Source of the DNA: UBA937 sp031549725
GTDB taxonomy: Bacteria > Spirochaetota > Spirochaetia > Treponematales > Breznakiellaceae
DNA: 35,413 bases
Assembly (NCBI GenBank): GCA_031549725.1
Contig: JAVBPH010000085.1
Location: 1-35,413, forward strand
Reading direction: 5' to 3'
Shown here: one piece after another, positions 16,519 to 24,284 of the stretch
Layout of the letters: each line of letters begins with the position of its first letter
Numbering within the stretch: the first letter of the stretch is position 1
The notes under the pieces: model-generated
Told to the model about the DNA's origin: nothing
What the model saw: only the letters and a program-made list of their open reading frames with translations
Database searches by the model: none
Position numbers and translations under genes: made by a program

Positions 16519-17567
16519 AAAGCGAAATCCGGCAAAAGAAAAATTTGCGGCAGGTAATTTATGAAGCACCGGGAAAATTACTTAATTTAATCCGCAATTT
16601 TTTAAAAAGTGTCTCCAAGGGAACCTGGTATTCCGGGGCCATGACAGTCTGGTTTACCATTTTCTTTCTCGCCCCGCTCATCATCATTGTGGTCTATTCC
16701 TTCCTCTCAAAAGGATTGTTCGGCGGAGTTGTATGGAAATTCTCCCTGGATGCATATATGTCTTTGTTCAATCAAAGTTTCCTGTTTATCACCGCACGGA
16801 CCCTGGTTACATCGGTGATTGCCACTTTGATTACCATACTGTTTGCCCTGCCCTGCGGTTATTTTATGGCCAGAAGCAAAAACCAGACCCTGCTGCTGTT
16901 GCTTATCATTATCCCCTTCTGGACTAATTTCCTCATCAGGGTATTTGCCTGGATTAATATTCTGGGCAACAACGGTTTCCTGAATACATTTCTTATCAGG
17001 ATTGGCCTGATTGAATCGTATATCCGGTTCCTTTACAACCAAAATGCGGTGGTGCTGGTGCTGGTATACATGTATCTCCCCTATGCGATTCTGCCCCTCT
17101 TTTCAACTATAGATAAATTTGATTTTTCCCTGCTGGAAGCGGCCAGGGACCTGGGGGCAACCAAGCCGCAGTCCATGATGAAGGTGCTGCTCCCCAATAT
17201 CCGGAGCGGAATCTATACGGCGGTCCTGTTTACCTTTATCCCAATCTTTGGGGCCTATGCGGTGCCCCTGCTGGTGGGCGGACAGGACTCCTACATGCTG
17301 GGGAATGTTATTTCCGATCAGTTAACCAAAACCCGGAACTGGCCCCTGGCTGCATCCATCTCCATGGTTATTACCCTGGTAACCACCATCGGGGTTCTCC
17401 TGATGATGAGCCTCCAGAAAAAGGAAGCCATCCGGAACAAGGAAGCCAGGGCAGCCGACAAAGAGGAAATGGCGGCGTTCAATAAATTCAAAAGTTTCGG
17501 AACCAGTCTTATCAACCGGCAGAAAAAGAGCAACGGGAAACCGGGCCAGGGCGGAGGTGAAAAATGA
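16515..17567 (+). CDS. potB: Spermidine/putrescine ABC transporter permease
   Basis: This is a 350-residue inner-membrane protein with about six transmembrane segments. The first (about residues 40-60, TVWFTIFFLAPLIIIVVYSF) follows a basic N-terminus. The EAA loop is EAARDLGATKPQSMMKVLLP, which couples to PotA. It starts with GTG in a 4-nt overlap with the potA stop, indicating translational coupling. It forms a heterodimer with PotC. The C-terminus extends about 40 charged residues beyond the last helix, longer than in E. coli PotB. It ends in an ATGA overlap with potC. Confidence 0.93.
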   Translation: MKSEIRQKKNLRQVIYEAPGKLLNLIRNFLKSVSKGTWYSGAMTVWFTIFFLAPLIIIVVYSFLSKGLFGGVVWKFSLDAYMSLFNQSFLFITARTLVTSVIATLITILFALPCGYFMARSKNQTLLLLLIIIPFWTNFLIRVFAWINILGNNGFLNTFLIRIGLIESYIRFLYNQNAVVLVLVYMYLPYAILPLFSTIDKFDFSLLEAARDLGATKPQSMMKVLLPNIRSGIYTAVLFTFIPIFGAYAVPLLVGGQDSYMLGNVISDQLTKTRNWPLAASISMVITLVTTIGVLLMMSLQKKEAIRNKEARAADKEEMAAFNKFKSFGTSLINRQKKSNGKPGQGGGEK

Positions 17568-18412
17568 ACGGATTTAAAATCCCCGCCAGGGGAACCCCCG
17601 GTTCGGAGCAGGCCAGGCACGCCCGGCGGGCTTACAGAAAACGGTTTTCCTTTTCCCAGATGATCTTCATCTGTGTCATCGTGTTCCTCTTTATGCCCCT
17701 CTTTGTACTGATCATCTATTCATTCAATGGATCAAAGGGGATGAACTGGACCGGATTCTCCCTGGTTTGGTACGAACAGCTGTTCTTCCATTCCAGGGAT
17801 CTCTGGCGGGCTTTTACCAACAGCGTAATCATAGCTCTAAGCTCCGCCGGGACAGCAACCCTTTTGGGCACCCTTGGCGCAGTCGGGGTTCACTGGTACC
17901 GGTTCAGAATCCGGGGATACGTACAGGCAATTTCATTCCTGCCGATGATTCTCCCTGAAATTATCATCGGCGTTTCCCTGTCAATTTTCTTTGCCGGTAT
18001 AAAACTGCACCTGGGAATGCTTACCATATTTATTGCCCATACGACTTTTAACCTGCCCTTTGTATTCCTGATGGTCCAGGCGCGGTTGGATGAGTTTGAT
18101 TCTTCAATCATTGAAGCCGCCCATGACCTGGGAGCAACCGAATTGCAGTCTCTGATGAAGGTGATTATTCCCATAGCCATGCCTGGGATTATTTCCGGGT
18201 TCCTGGTGGCGGTAACCATGTCATTGGAAGATTTTGTAATTACCTTCTTTGTATCAGGGCCAGGTTCGACTACCCTGCCCCTGTATGTTTATTCGGCCAT
18301 CCGTTTCGGCGTGTCGCCGGTGATTAATGCACTTTCGGTGGTGATGATTTTCGGAACCGTAATTTTGACGTATCTTTTGCGGAACTTCCTTAAATATATC
18401 GCTGCCAAATAA
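17564..18412 (+). CDS. potC: Spermidine/putrescine ABC transporter permease
   Basis: This is a 282-residue permease with about six transmembrane segments, the first in MIFICVIVFLFMPLFVLIIY. The EAA loop is EAAHDLGATELQSLMKVIIP. The cytoplasmic N-terminal ~25 residues are strongly basic. The ATG overlaps the potB stop by 4 nt. The N-terminal WTGFSLVWYEQLF segment, corresponding to the PotC external loop, supports assignment as PotC rather than PotB. A gap of 170 nt with GC-rich hairpins separates it from potD, so the binding protein may be produced at a different level. Confidence 0.93.
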   Translation: MNGFKIPARGTPGSEQARHARRAYRKRFSFSQMIFICVIVFLFMPLFVLIIYSFNGSKGMNWTGFSLVWYEQLFFHSRDLWRAFTNSVIIALSSAGTATLLGTLGAVGVHWYRFRIRGYVQAISFLPMILPEIIIGVSLSIFFAGIKLHLGMLTIFIAHTTFNLPFVFLMVQARLDEFDSSIIEAAHDLGATELQSLMKVIIPIAMPGIISGFLVAVTMSLEDFVITFFVSGPGSTTLPLYVYSAIRFGVSPVINALSVVMIFGTVILTYLLRNFLKYIAAK

Positions 18413-18446
18413 GACATCCCAAAGCCCAGTTGGGTTTAAAGGACTG

Positions 18447-18466
18447 CCCCGGGAAATATCCCGGGG
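18447..18466 (+). promoter_or_regulatory. Intercistronic hairpin between potC and potD
   Basis: CCCCGGGA (18447-18454) pairs with TCCCGGGG (18459-18466) around a 4-nt loop. A smaller CCCA/TGGG stem lies just before it. Hairpins in this position often slow degradation of the following transcript or attenuate it. No strong potD promoter is obvious in the AT-rich 18480-18570. Confidence 0.4.
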
Positions 18467-18582
18467 TTCTCCGGAGAATTTTTATATCTTTATTCCGTAG
18501 TGAATGGAAATTCTCCGTTATATATTTTACCGTGAATCCCCATGAATTAAAGGCAGGGGATTCCAACAGCTTGGAGGAAATC

Positions 18583-19632
18583 ATGAAAAAACTTGCCCCC
18601 CTTGCGGCCTTCCTGTCGGTCGTCCTACTGTCGTTCTTTGCCGGTTCCTGTTCAGGAAACAACGACGGATCTAAAAAACTGTATATTTATAACTGGACGT
18701 ATTATACCCCTGATTCGGTAATTGAAAAGTTTGAACAGGAATTCGGAGTAACGGTAGTATACGACTCGTTTGCATCCAATGAGGAATTGTATGCAAAATT
18801 GATGGCCGGCGGTACAGGTTATGACATAATCTTCCCCTCGGGAGACTATGTTTCCATTATGGTCAATCAGGGCATGCTGGAACCCATTGATAAGTCAAAG
18901 ATTCCCAACATCAAAAATATTGATCCCCTGGTACTGGAAAAAGCCACCTACGATCCCGACATGGAATACAGCGTGCCCTATTATTTCGGAGCCGCCGGGG
19001 TAGCGGTAAATACCGCAAAGGTTCCGAACTTTGAAGAAAGCTGGTCCATATTCGGCCGGTCGGATCTAAAAGGAAGGATGACCATGCTGGATGATATGCG
19101 TGAAGTAATGGGTGATGCCCTGGTGTATCTGGGTTATTCTGTAAACTCAACCAACCCCAGCGAAGTGGAAGCAGCAAAAAATCTTATCATCAATCAATGG
19201 AAACCCAACCTGGTAAAATTTGATGCGGAAGCTTTTGGAAAAGGTTTCGCCGACGGGGAATTCTGGGTAGTCCAGGGTTACGCCGAAGTGGTATACCAGG
19301 AACTGGCGGAATCCCAGAAAAAGGATGTAAAGTTCTTTATTCCCAGGGAAGGCGGACCAAGTTACCTGGACAGCATGTGTATCCTTAAGGGATCAAAAAA
19401 TAAAGATCTGGCCCTGGAGTTTATCAACTTTATCCACCGTCCTGAAATCTATGCGGAGTTCACCGATATTTTCGGTTTCCCCGCCACGGTAAATGTACCT
19501 GCCCGGGCGCTGAAAAAATCACCCCCCCTGTATCAGGCTGAAGACCTGGTCAACACAGAACTGAAGGATGACCTGGGTGCAGACAAGGATATGTACGATA
19601 AGGCCTGGAATACTATTAAAATAGGATTCTAA
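18583..19632 (+). CDS. potD: Spermidine/putrescine-binding lipoprotein
   Basis: This is a 349-residue periplasmic binding protein, here lipid-anchored: the signal peptide ends in FAGSC, with the lipidated Cys at about residue 23. The mature N-terminus (LYIYNWTYYTPDSVIEKFE, then GVTVVYDSF) is diagnostic of PotD/PotF, and GYDIIFPSGDYVSIM and EFINFIHRPEIYAEFTD follow. It delivers polyamines to PotBC. ATG 18583 is preferred over an upstream extension because GGAGG lies 5 nt before it and the signal peptide begins there. A perfect terminator follows 6 nt after the stop. Confidence 0.94.
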   Translation: MKKLAPLAAFLSVVLLSFFAGSCSGNNDGSKKLYIYNWTYYTPDSVIEKFEQEFGVTVVYDSFASNEELYAKLMAGGTGYDIIFPSGDYVSIMVNQGMLEPIDKSKIPNIKNIDPLVLEKATYDPDMEYSVPYYFGAAGVAVNTAKVPNFEESWSIFGRSDLKGRMTMLDDMREVMGDALVYLGYSVNSTNPSEVEAAKNLIINQWKPNLVKFDAEAFGKGFADGEFWVVQGYAEVVYQELAESQKKDVKFFIPREGGPSYLDSMCILKGSKNKDLALEFINFIHRPEIYAEFTDIFGFPATVNVPARALKKSPPLYQAEDLVNTELKDDLGADKDMYDKAWNTIKIGF

Positions 19633-19638
19633 CATGAT

Positions 19639-19664
19639 AACCGGACCTTCGGGTCCGGTTTTTT
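19639..19664 (+). terminator. Rho-independent terminator of the pot operon
   Basis: AACCGGACC (19639-19647) pairs with GGTCCGGTT (19652-19660) around a TTCG tetraloop, followed directly by a T tract. The T tract touches the end of repeat A3. Confidence 0.92.
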
Positions 19665-19853
19665 ATTTCGCAAGTGGGTGTAATGCGGACTCCGTCCGCG
19701 TTCTGTAGGGAATAGATTGAATCGCCGCTCATGCGGCGTGCGAATACCCTCTGCACGCTCCCGCATGCAAGGTTCCGGGGCGTTCTAAAAATCTTGTAAA
19801 TGAAAATTGTAGTGGTATTAAACCCACATAAAATCCGTACCTTACAGAACCAC
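19665..19853 (-). repeat. Family A repeat, copy A3 with inserted module
   Basis: Read on the minus strand this copy has the core TGGTTCTGTAAGG, the arm GTGGGTTTAATAC (rc of 19815-19827), the hairpin block and the distal arm (rc of 19674-19686, two mismatches). A ~63-bp extra module (19684-19746) sits between the hairpin block and the distal arm, as in A5. The repeat lies between the pot terminator and the promoter of the YciO gene. Confidence 0.78.
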
Positions 19854-19897
19854 AGTAAACATTTATATTTCGCATTCATTTTTAATTCCCATCCTGC

Positions 19898-19926
19898 TTG
19901 CTTCTCCTTTTTACCTGGTGTAAAAT
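19898..19926 (+). promoter_or_regulatory. Promoter of the YrdC/YciO-family gene
   Basis: TTGCTT (19898-19903) and TAAAAT (19921-19926) are spaced by 17 bp. The ATG is 38 nt downstream of the -10 box, behind a GGAG ribosome binding site. Confidence 0.6.
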
Positions 19927-19963
19927 CTAGCAATAATAACTTTTCCGATTCCTGGAGAAATAC

Positions 19964-20632
19964 ATGATCGAATATGTGGTTCCTCAAAATATCGATGACC
20001 GTATCTGTACCAGGGCTGTACACATCCTGGAGGGCGGCGGACTCATAGCGCTTCCCACGGATACAAGCTGGCTTATCGTGTGTTCCTTCAAATCCAAGGA
20101 AGGAATTAAAAAACTCCGAAAAATTTCCGGGGACCGGGAAGAACGCCACTTCACCCTCCTCTGTTCGGATATTTCCCAGTTCGGTGAATTCTGCAGCATC
20201 GATAATTCCAGGTTCAGGCTGATCAAGCGCCTGGCCCCGGGACCCTACGTGTTTATCATGAAAACCCTCCTGGGAACCGAAAAAGCCCTGGAAATCAAAC
20301 GGAAAGAGGTGGGCGTCAGGATTCCGGATCATCCTGTCCCGGTGGCAATCATCAAAGCCTTGGGTTTTCCCTTGTATTCCGTGACAGCCAAAAGAAGCAT
20401 GATCCATGGCTCCGATCCTGATTATGATGGCGTGGAAGTTGAAGAGGGCAAGCTTCCCCCTATTCCGGAGGATGAACTGTTTGAAGGCGGATGGGAACTG
20501 GAAGACCTTCCGGGGGTCGACCTGATTCTGGATACCGGTGAAGAGCGGCCCAGATTATTTTCAACTATCCTGGATCTGACCGGGGAAGAAGCGGCTCTTA
20601 TCCGTCAGGGAACAGGACCCTGGCCTGTGTAA
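19964..20632 (+). CDS. YrdC/YciO-family (Sua5-like) protein
   Basis: This is a 222-residue YrdC-domain protein. Residues about 20-200 contain the typical GGLIALPTDTSWLI (the nucleotide/threonine-binding loop), the basic KLRKISGDREERHFTLLCSD segment and the APGPYVFIMKTL and VGVRIPDHP motifs. The YrdC/Sua5 branch makes threonylcarbamoyl-AMP for the tRNA t6A modification, while the YciO branch has an uncertain role. The KxR-S-x-N signature of true TsaC is altered here (KRSMIHGS instead of the usual SAN), which points to YciO. GGAG lies 8 nt before the ATG. The gene appears monocistronic. Confidence 0.82.
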   Translation: MIEYVVPQNIDDRICTRAVHILEGGGLIALPTDTSWLIVCSFKSKEGIKKLRKISGDREERHFTLLCSDISQFGEFCSIDNSRFRLIKRLAPGPYVFIMKTLLGTEKALEIKRKEVGVRIPDHPVPVAIIKALGFPLYSVTAKRSMIHGSDPDYDGVEVEEGKLPPIPEDELFEGGWELEDLPGVDLILDTGEERPRLFSTILDLTGEEAALIRQGTGPWPV

Positions 20633-20677
20633 TTATTTCCTTTAGATTTATAAAAAATATTAAAACATACTCTATTA

Positions 20678-20706
20678 TTGACAACCTGGAATATTAAGTT
20701 TATATT
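20678..20706 (+). promoter_or_regulatory. Strong promoter of the 20730 leader
   Basis: TTGACA (20678-20683) and TATATT (20701-20706) are separated by exactly 17 bp. It drives a short leader that contains an ORF, a hairpin terminator and repeat A4 before the permease gene at 21026. Confidence 0.75.
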
Positions 20707-20729
20707 TTTTAATCGAAAGGGGAGTAGTT

Positions 20730-20960
20730 ATGTATGCGGTAATCAACAACCCCGGCACGCAGCCTGGTTGCCGCAGCCCTGATAATTGCAGGGAAACAAG
20801 ACCTTTCGCAATGGTACATGCATGTGTATGTGTCCTTGCGAAGGGTCTTTTTTATCCGCAGGCGGGTTTCATACCCTCTGTACGCTTTCGTGTACGGGCA
20901 TTAAGGCCATTCTTTGAAGCAACAAAGAAATTGTTATGCGTGTATGAAACCCGCATATAA
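20730..20960 (+). other. Possible leader peptide ORF (76 codons)
   Basis: AAAGGGGAG lies about 6 nt before an ATG, so translation initiation looks good. The encoded residues begin MYAVINNPGTQPGCRSP and are rich in Cys, Pro and Arg. The open frame runs through the hairpin at 20798-20854 and into repeat A4, so only the first ~30-40 codons, if any, are likely to be meaningful. I recognise no protein family. It may be a leader whose translation affects the downstream terminator, or a truncated gene start. Confidence 0.35.
20798..20854 (+). terminator. Terminator/attenuator in the permease leader
   Basis: AAGACCTTTCGCAA (20798-20811) pairs with TTGCGAAGGGTCTT (20836-20849) over 14 positions with one G-U pair, followed by a run of six Ts. 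The 24-nt loop contains a secondary ACATGCATGT palindrome. The element lies about 90 nt after the promoter -10 box and 170 nt before the permease start, the geometry of an attenuator. Confidence 0.75.
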
Positions 20961-21011
20961 TCCTTACCTAACAGAACCAACATACACGCTACTTGCGGCG
21001 TGTTGTTGATT
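20857..21011 (-). repeat. Family A repeat, diverged copy A4 (compensated stem)
   Basis: This minus-orientation copy has diverged widely in sequence but keeps the fold. The arms GCGGGTTTCATAC (20862-20874) and GTATGAAACCCGC (20942-20954) pair at all 13 positions, although they differ from the other copies at two base pairs. The inner hairpin GTACGC-TTTC-GTGTAC (20880-20895) is a GAAA tetraloop on the minus strand. It ends 15 nt before the permease ATG. Confidence 0.8.
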
Positions 21012-21025
21012 AAGGAGCATTTTTC

Positions 21026-22306
21026 ATGGAAGTAAAATGGATAGTCCTGGGCGCGGCAGTTTTAATGTATATCTTAATTGTCATTTTTCCGTCTAAGAAA
21101 TCTTTTGTTTCCCTGGGAGCGGCCCTGATAATGGTTATTATGGGAGTTGCCGGTCCATGGGAAGCCATCAGCCAAATGGTAAACTGGAATGTGCTGATGA
21201 TTTTTGTGGGAAGCCTCGTTATTGCCGAACTGTTTATATACTCCAGGGTTCCCTCTGTAATAGCTAATACTATTGTGGCAAAATCCCCCAGCACAGGCCT
21301 GGCGGTGGTGGCCATCCTGATGATGACCGGCATTATCTCGGCCTTTGTAGAAAATGTGGCGACCGTCCTGGTGATGGCCCCTATTGCGCTGGCGCTTTGC
21401 AAAAAACTTAAAATGGACCCCACCTATTTTATGGTTGGACTGGCTGTTATGGCAAACCTGCAGGGAACCGCCACCCTGGTAGGAGATCCGCCTTCCATGA
21501 TTTTTGCCGATTATGCCCATTACGGTTTTAATGATTTTTTTGTGTACCAGGGGAAGGCCTCCATATTTTTTGCCGTTCAGGTGGGAATGATTACCGGCGC
21601 GTTCTTTTTCTATTGGTTTTTCAGGAAACACGGTCCGCAGAAAGTTGATATAGGAAATGAAACTGTCCTGTCCTACACCCCTTTGGTTCTTTTAATCCTT
21701 ATGATAATCGGCCTTGCCCTGGCTTCATTCTTCCATTCGGGGATCAGCATTGTTTCCGGGGGACTTGTCATGGGCCTCGGGGTTGTAGGGATTATCTGGT
21801 ACCGGTTTATCAGAAAGGAACCCGGTGAAAAGGTAATTAACATGATTAAGGGACTGGACTGGGATACCACCCTTTTCCTGATCGGTATTTTCATTGTGGT
21901 GGGGACCATCGCAAAAACCGGTCTCCTGGATGATTTTTCGGTGCTGCTTTCCGGCATAATTGGTGACAATAAACTCCTCGGATTTGTCCTTATTGTAGGA
22001 GTATCCACAATCATTTCCGGATTTGTTGATAACGTTCCCTATATCATCGCCATGCTTCCCGTGGCTGCAAACCTGGCCAATGTGCTGTCCCTGAAACCGG
22101 AACTGTACATGTTCGGCCTGCTTATAGGTTCCTGCATGGGAGGAAACCTTACCCCCTTCGGAGCATCGGCTAACGTGGTATCCGTTGGGATTCTGAAAAA
22201 GCAGGGAGTGGAAGTCAATTTCAGCAAGTGGCTTAAGATCGGGCTGCCCTTTACGGTGCTGACCACCACTGCCTCAGCCCTGTTCATCTGGTTTGTTTGG
22301 GGATAA
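21026..22306 (+). CDS. Ion-transporter-superfamily permease (ArsB/NhaD/SLC13-like)
   Basis: This is a 426-residue inner-membrane protein with about 10-12 hydrophobic helices. Two family motifs mark the internal repeat: TATLVGDPPSMIFADY (about residue 148) and GNLTPFGASANVVSVGI (about residue 372); these re-entrant-loop motifs are typical of the ArsB/NhaD/CitM group. Candidate substrates are Na+/H+ exchange, arsenite or a dicarboxylate; no sequence feature decides among them, and no arsR or arsC is nearby. AAGGAG is 8 nt before the ATG. It lies behind a strong promoter, a leader ORF, an attenuator-like terminator and repeat A4, so expression is probably conditional. Confidence 0.85.
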   Translation: MEVKWIVLGAAVLMYILIVIFPSKKSFVSLGAALIMVIMGVAGPWEAISQMVNWNVLMIFVGSLVIAELFIYSRVPSVIANTIVAKSPSTGLAVVAILMMTGIISAFVENVATVLVMAPIALALCKKLKMDPTYFMVGLAVMANLQGTATLVGDPPSMIFADYAHYGFNDFFVYQGKASIFFAVQVGMITGAFFFYWFFRKHGPQKVDIGNETVLSYTPLVLLILMIIGLALASFFHSGISIVSGGLVMGLGVVGIIWYRFIRKEPGEKVINMIKGLDWDTTLFLIGIFIVVGTIAKTGLLDDFSVLLSGIIGDNKLLGFVLIVGVSTIISGFVDNVPYIIAMLPVAANLANVLSLKPELYMFGLLIGSCMGGNLTPFGASANVVSVGILKKQGVEVNFSKWLKIGLPFTVLTTTASALFIWFVWG

Positions 22307-22351
22307 CATATGCTGTTCCGCAGATGATTATCATGCTGTAATTCTATCAAA

Positions 22352-22595
22352 AACCTTCTGCACGCTTTCGCGTGCGAGGCAGAGCGCGCGGGGCGGCGAG
22401 GTTTGTTGGTTCTGTAAGGGATGGATGTTATGTGGGTTTAATACCCATACATGTTCATTTACAAGATTTTTAGAACGCCCCGGTGCCTCGCACGCGGGAG
22501 CGTGCAGAAGGTATTCGCACGCCGCATGGGCGGCGATTCAATCTATTCCCTACAGAACGCGGACGGAGTCCGCATTAAACCCACTTGCGAATAAA
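22352..22595 (+). repeat. Family A repeat, longest copy A5
   Basis: This copy has a left inverted copy of the hairpin block (CCTTCTGCACGC-TTTC-GCGTGC, 22354-22375), the core GTTGGTTCTGTAAGGG, the arm GTGGGTTTAATAC (22432-22444), the right hairpin GCACGC-GGGA-GCGTGC (22490-22505), a 63-bp module (about 22512-22573) and the distal arm (22572-22584, one mismatch). The left and right hairpin blocks form ~26-nt terminal inverted repeats. It fills the space upstream of the cardiolipin synthase gene. Confidence 0.82.
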
Positions 22596-22672
22596 AACGT
22601 GCAAAAAAGCATGGATTTTGTTTTGATTTTAAATTAACCTGTTAATAATTAATGTGATCCGGAGCTTGTGAT

Positions 22673-24211
22673 ATGAAGAAAAGAAGATGGGTCAGGATAC
22701 TATTCAGAAGACGGGTTTTCGTCAGTGCTCTTATTATCCTTCAAATCGCTATAATCATTTTCTTTGTTGCCACATCAAGCATGGAATCACAAATAGTAAG
22801 CATCAGCCTCACCGCAATGAGTGTTTTTGTCTGTCTCTATATTGTCGGAAAAAAAGAAAAATCGGCATATAAACTTATCTGGATTTTTTTGATTCTCATG
22901 TTTCCCATATTCGGGGGCATCCTGTATATCCTCTTTTATACCCAGTCGAATCCCAGGAAACTGAAAAAACAGATTAATAAAACCCTGGAAGATACCATCC
23001 CCCTTTTCCTGCTTCCGGAAAATGACCTTGGGGAACTGGAAAGGATAAACGCACCCTGTATTAATCAGGTCAGATACCTCCAGAATTATGCCAGGTTTCC
23101 TGTCTATAAAAACACTAAAACCGAATTTTTTAATTCCGGGGAAGGTTTTTTCCAGCAGGTCATGGTGGAACTGGAAAAAGCTGAACGGTATATTTTCATA
23201 GAATTTTTTATTGTCCGGGAAGGGTTCATGCTGAACTCCATCCTTTCAATCCTGGAAAAGAAAGCAGCCCAGGGGGTGGATGTCCGGCTTATGTATGATG
23301 ATTTGGGTTGTTTCCTTACCCTGCCGGTAAATTTCAAGGAATATCTGGCGGAACGGAATATTAAATGCCATATCTTTAATCCCTTTAAACCGGTGGTATC
23401 CTCTTTGCAGAATAACCGGGATCACCGCAAGATTGTTTCAATCGACGGGAAAGTAGCCTTCACCGGCGGAATGAACATTGGGGATGAATATATCAATGCT
23501 GTTGAAAAATACGGACATTGGAAAGATTCTGCCATCATGATCGATGGAGAAGCAGCCTGGAGCCTGACCCTGATTTTTATGCAGATGTGGAACATCGGAA
23601 AGGCTGTCCCCGATGATTATGCATCTTTTTACCCATGGAAGGATAATCCCTGTATTAAAGAAAGCGATGGATATGTCCAACCCTATGCGGACAGTCCGCT
23701 GGATAAGGAAAATGTAGGGGAACACGTATACATCCAGATTATCAACGACGCCAAGGATTATGTTTATATTAACACACCCTACCTGGTGGTGGATGACAAT
23801 TTATTGTCCGCCCTCACCCTGTCAGCCAAAAGCGGAGTCGATGTAAGAATTATTACTCCCTTCCGGTATGATAAAAAACTGGTCCATATCACCACCCGCT
23901 CGTACTACCGGCAGCTGGTTTTGGCCGGGGTGAAGGTGTATGAATATTCCAGCGGATTTAATCATTCAAAAACTTTTGTATCGGATGATATGATTGGCAC
24001 AGTGGGTACCACCAACCTGGATTTCCGAAGTCTTTACCTTCACTTTGAATGCGGGGTCTGGATGTATAAAAGTTCCGCCCTGGCCCAGGTAAAGGAAGAT
24101 TTCCTGGATACCCTGCCCATCTGCCATCAAATAACCCTGGAAGACTGTAATTTTAGTCCATTGCAGCGGTTTGTCATGGAAGTACTGAGGCTTTTTGCGC
24201 CTTTAATGTAA
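22673..24211 (+). CDS. cls: Cardiolipin synthase (phospholipase D superfamily)
   Basis: This is a 512-residue membrane enzyme with two N-terminal transmembrane segments (about residues 13-32 and 38-72) and two PLD catalytic HKD motifs: HRKIVSIDGKVAFTGG (about residue 250) and HSKTFVSDDMIGTVGTTNLD (about residue 430). The length fits bacterial ClsA-type enzymes, which condense two phosphatidylglycerol molecules into cardiolipin and glycerol. The PLDc_N-like segment GILYILFYTQSNPR precedes the first catalytic domain. GGAG lies 10 nt before the ATG. The gene appears monocistronic. Confidence 0.93.
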   Translation: MKKRRWVRILFRRRVFVSALIILQIAIIIFFVATSSMESQIVSISLTAMSVFVCLYIVGKKEKSAYKLIWIFLILMFPIFGGILYILFYTQSNPRKLKKQINKTLEDTIPLFLLPENDLGELERINAPCINQVRYLQNYARFPVYKNTKTEFFNSGEGFFQQVMVELEKAERYIFIEFFIVREGFMLNSILSILEKKAAQGVDVRLMYDDLGCFLTLPVNFKEYLAERNIKCHIFNPFKPVVSSLQNNRDHRKIVSIDGKVAFTGGMNIGDEYINAVEKYGHWKDSAIMIDGEAAWSLTLIFMQMWNIGKAVPDDYASFYPWKDNPCIKESDGYVQPYADSPLDKENVGEHVYIQIINDAKDYVYINTPYLVVDDNLLSALTLSAKSGVDVRIITPFRYDKKLVHITTRSYYRQLVLAGVKVYEYSSGFNHSKTFVSDDMIGTVGTTNLDFRSLYLHFECGVWMYKSSALAQVKEDFLDTLPICHQITLEDCNFSPLQRFVMEVLRLFAPLM

Positions 24212-24249
24212 TCCCGGGGATGTTTTTCCCGGCATCCCGTGAGGGTTCA

Positions 24250-24278
24250 TTGAGTTTACATTTAAATGTTGGTATACT
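24250..24278 (+). promoter_or_regulatory. Promoter predicting a leaderless mRNA
   Basis: TTGAGT (24250-24255) and TATACT (24273-24278) are spaced by 17 bp. Only 6 nt separate the -10 box from the ATG at 24285, so transcription should begin at or next to the A of ATG. No Shine-Dalgarno sequence is present. Confidence 0.65.
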
Positions 24279-24284
24279 TGTATT

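Noticed and set aside
19616..20407. A 263-codon minus-strand open frame over the end of potD, repeat A3 and the YciO gene
   Set aside because: It crosses a strong terminator and a repeat and opposes two genes with clear family motifs.
22293..22637. Plus-strand open frame of 114 codons over repeat A5
   Set aside because: It encodes translated repeat sequence (the same CTLSRARQS-type string appears in repeat A6), has no ribosome binding site, and copies A2-A4 do not keep the frame.
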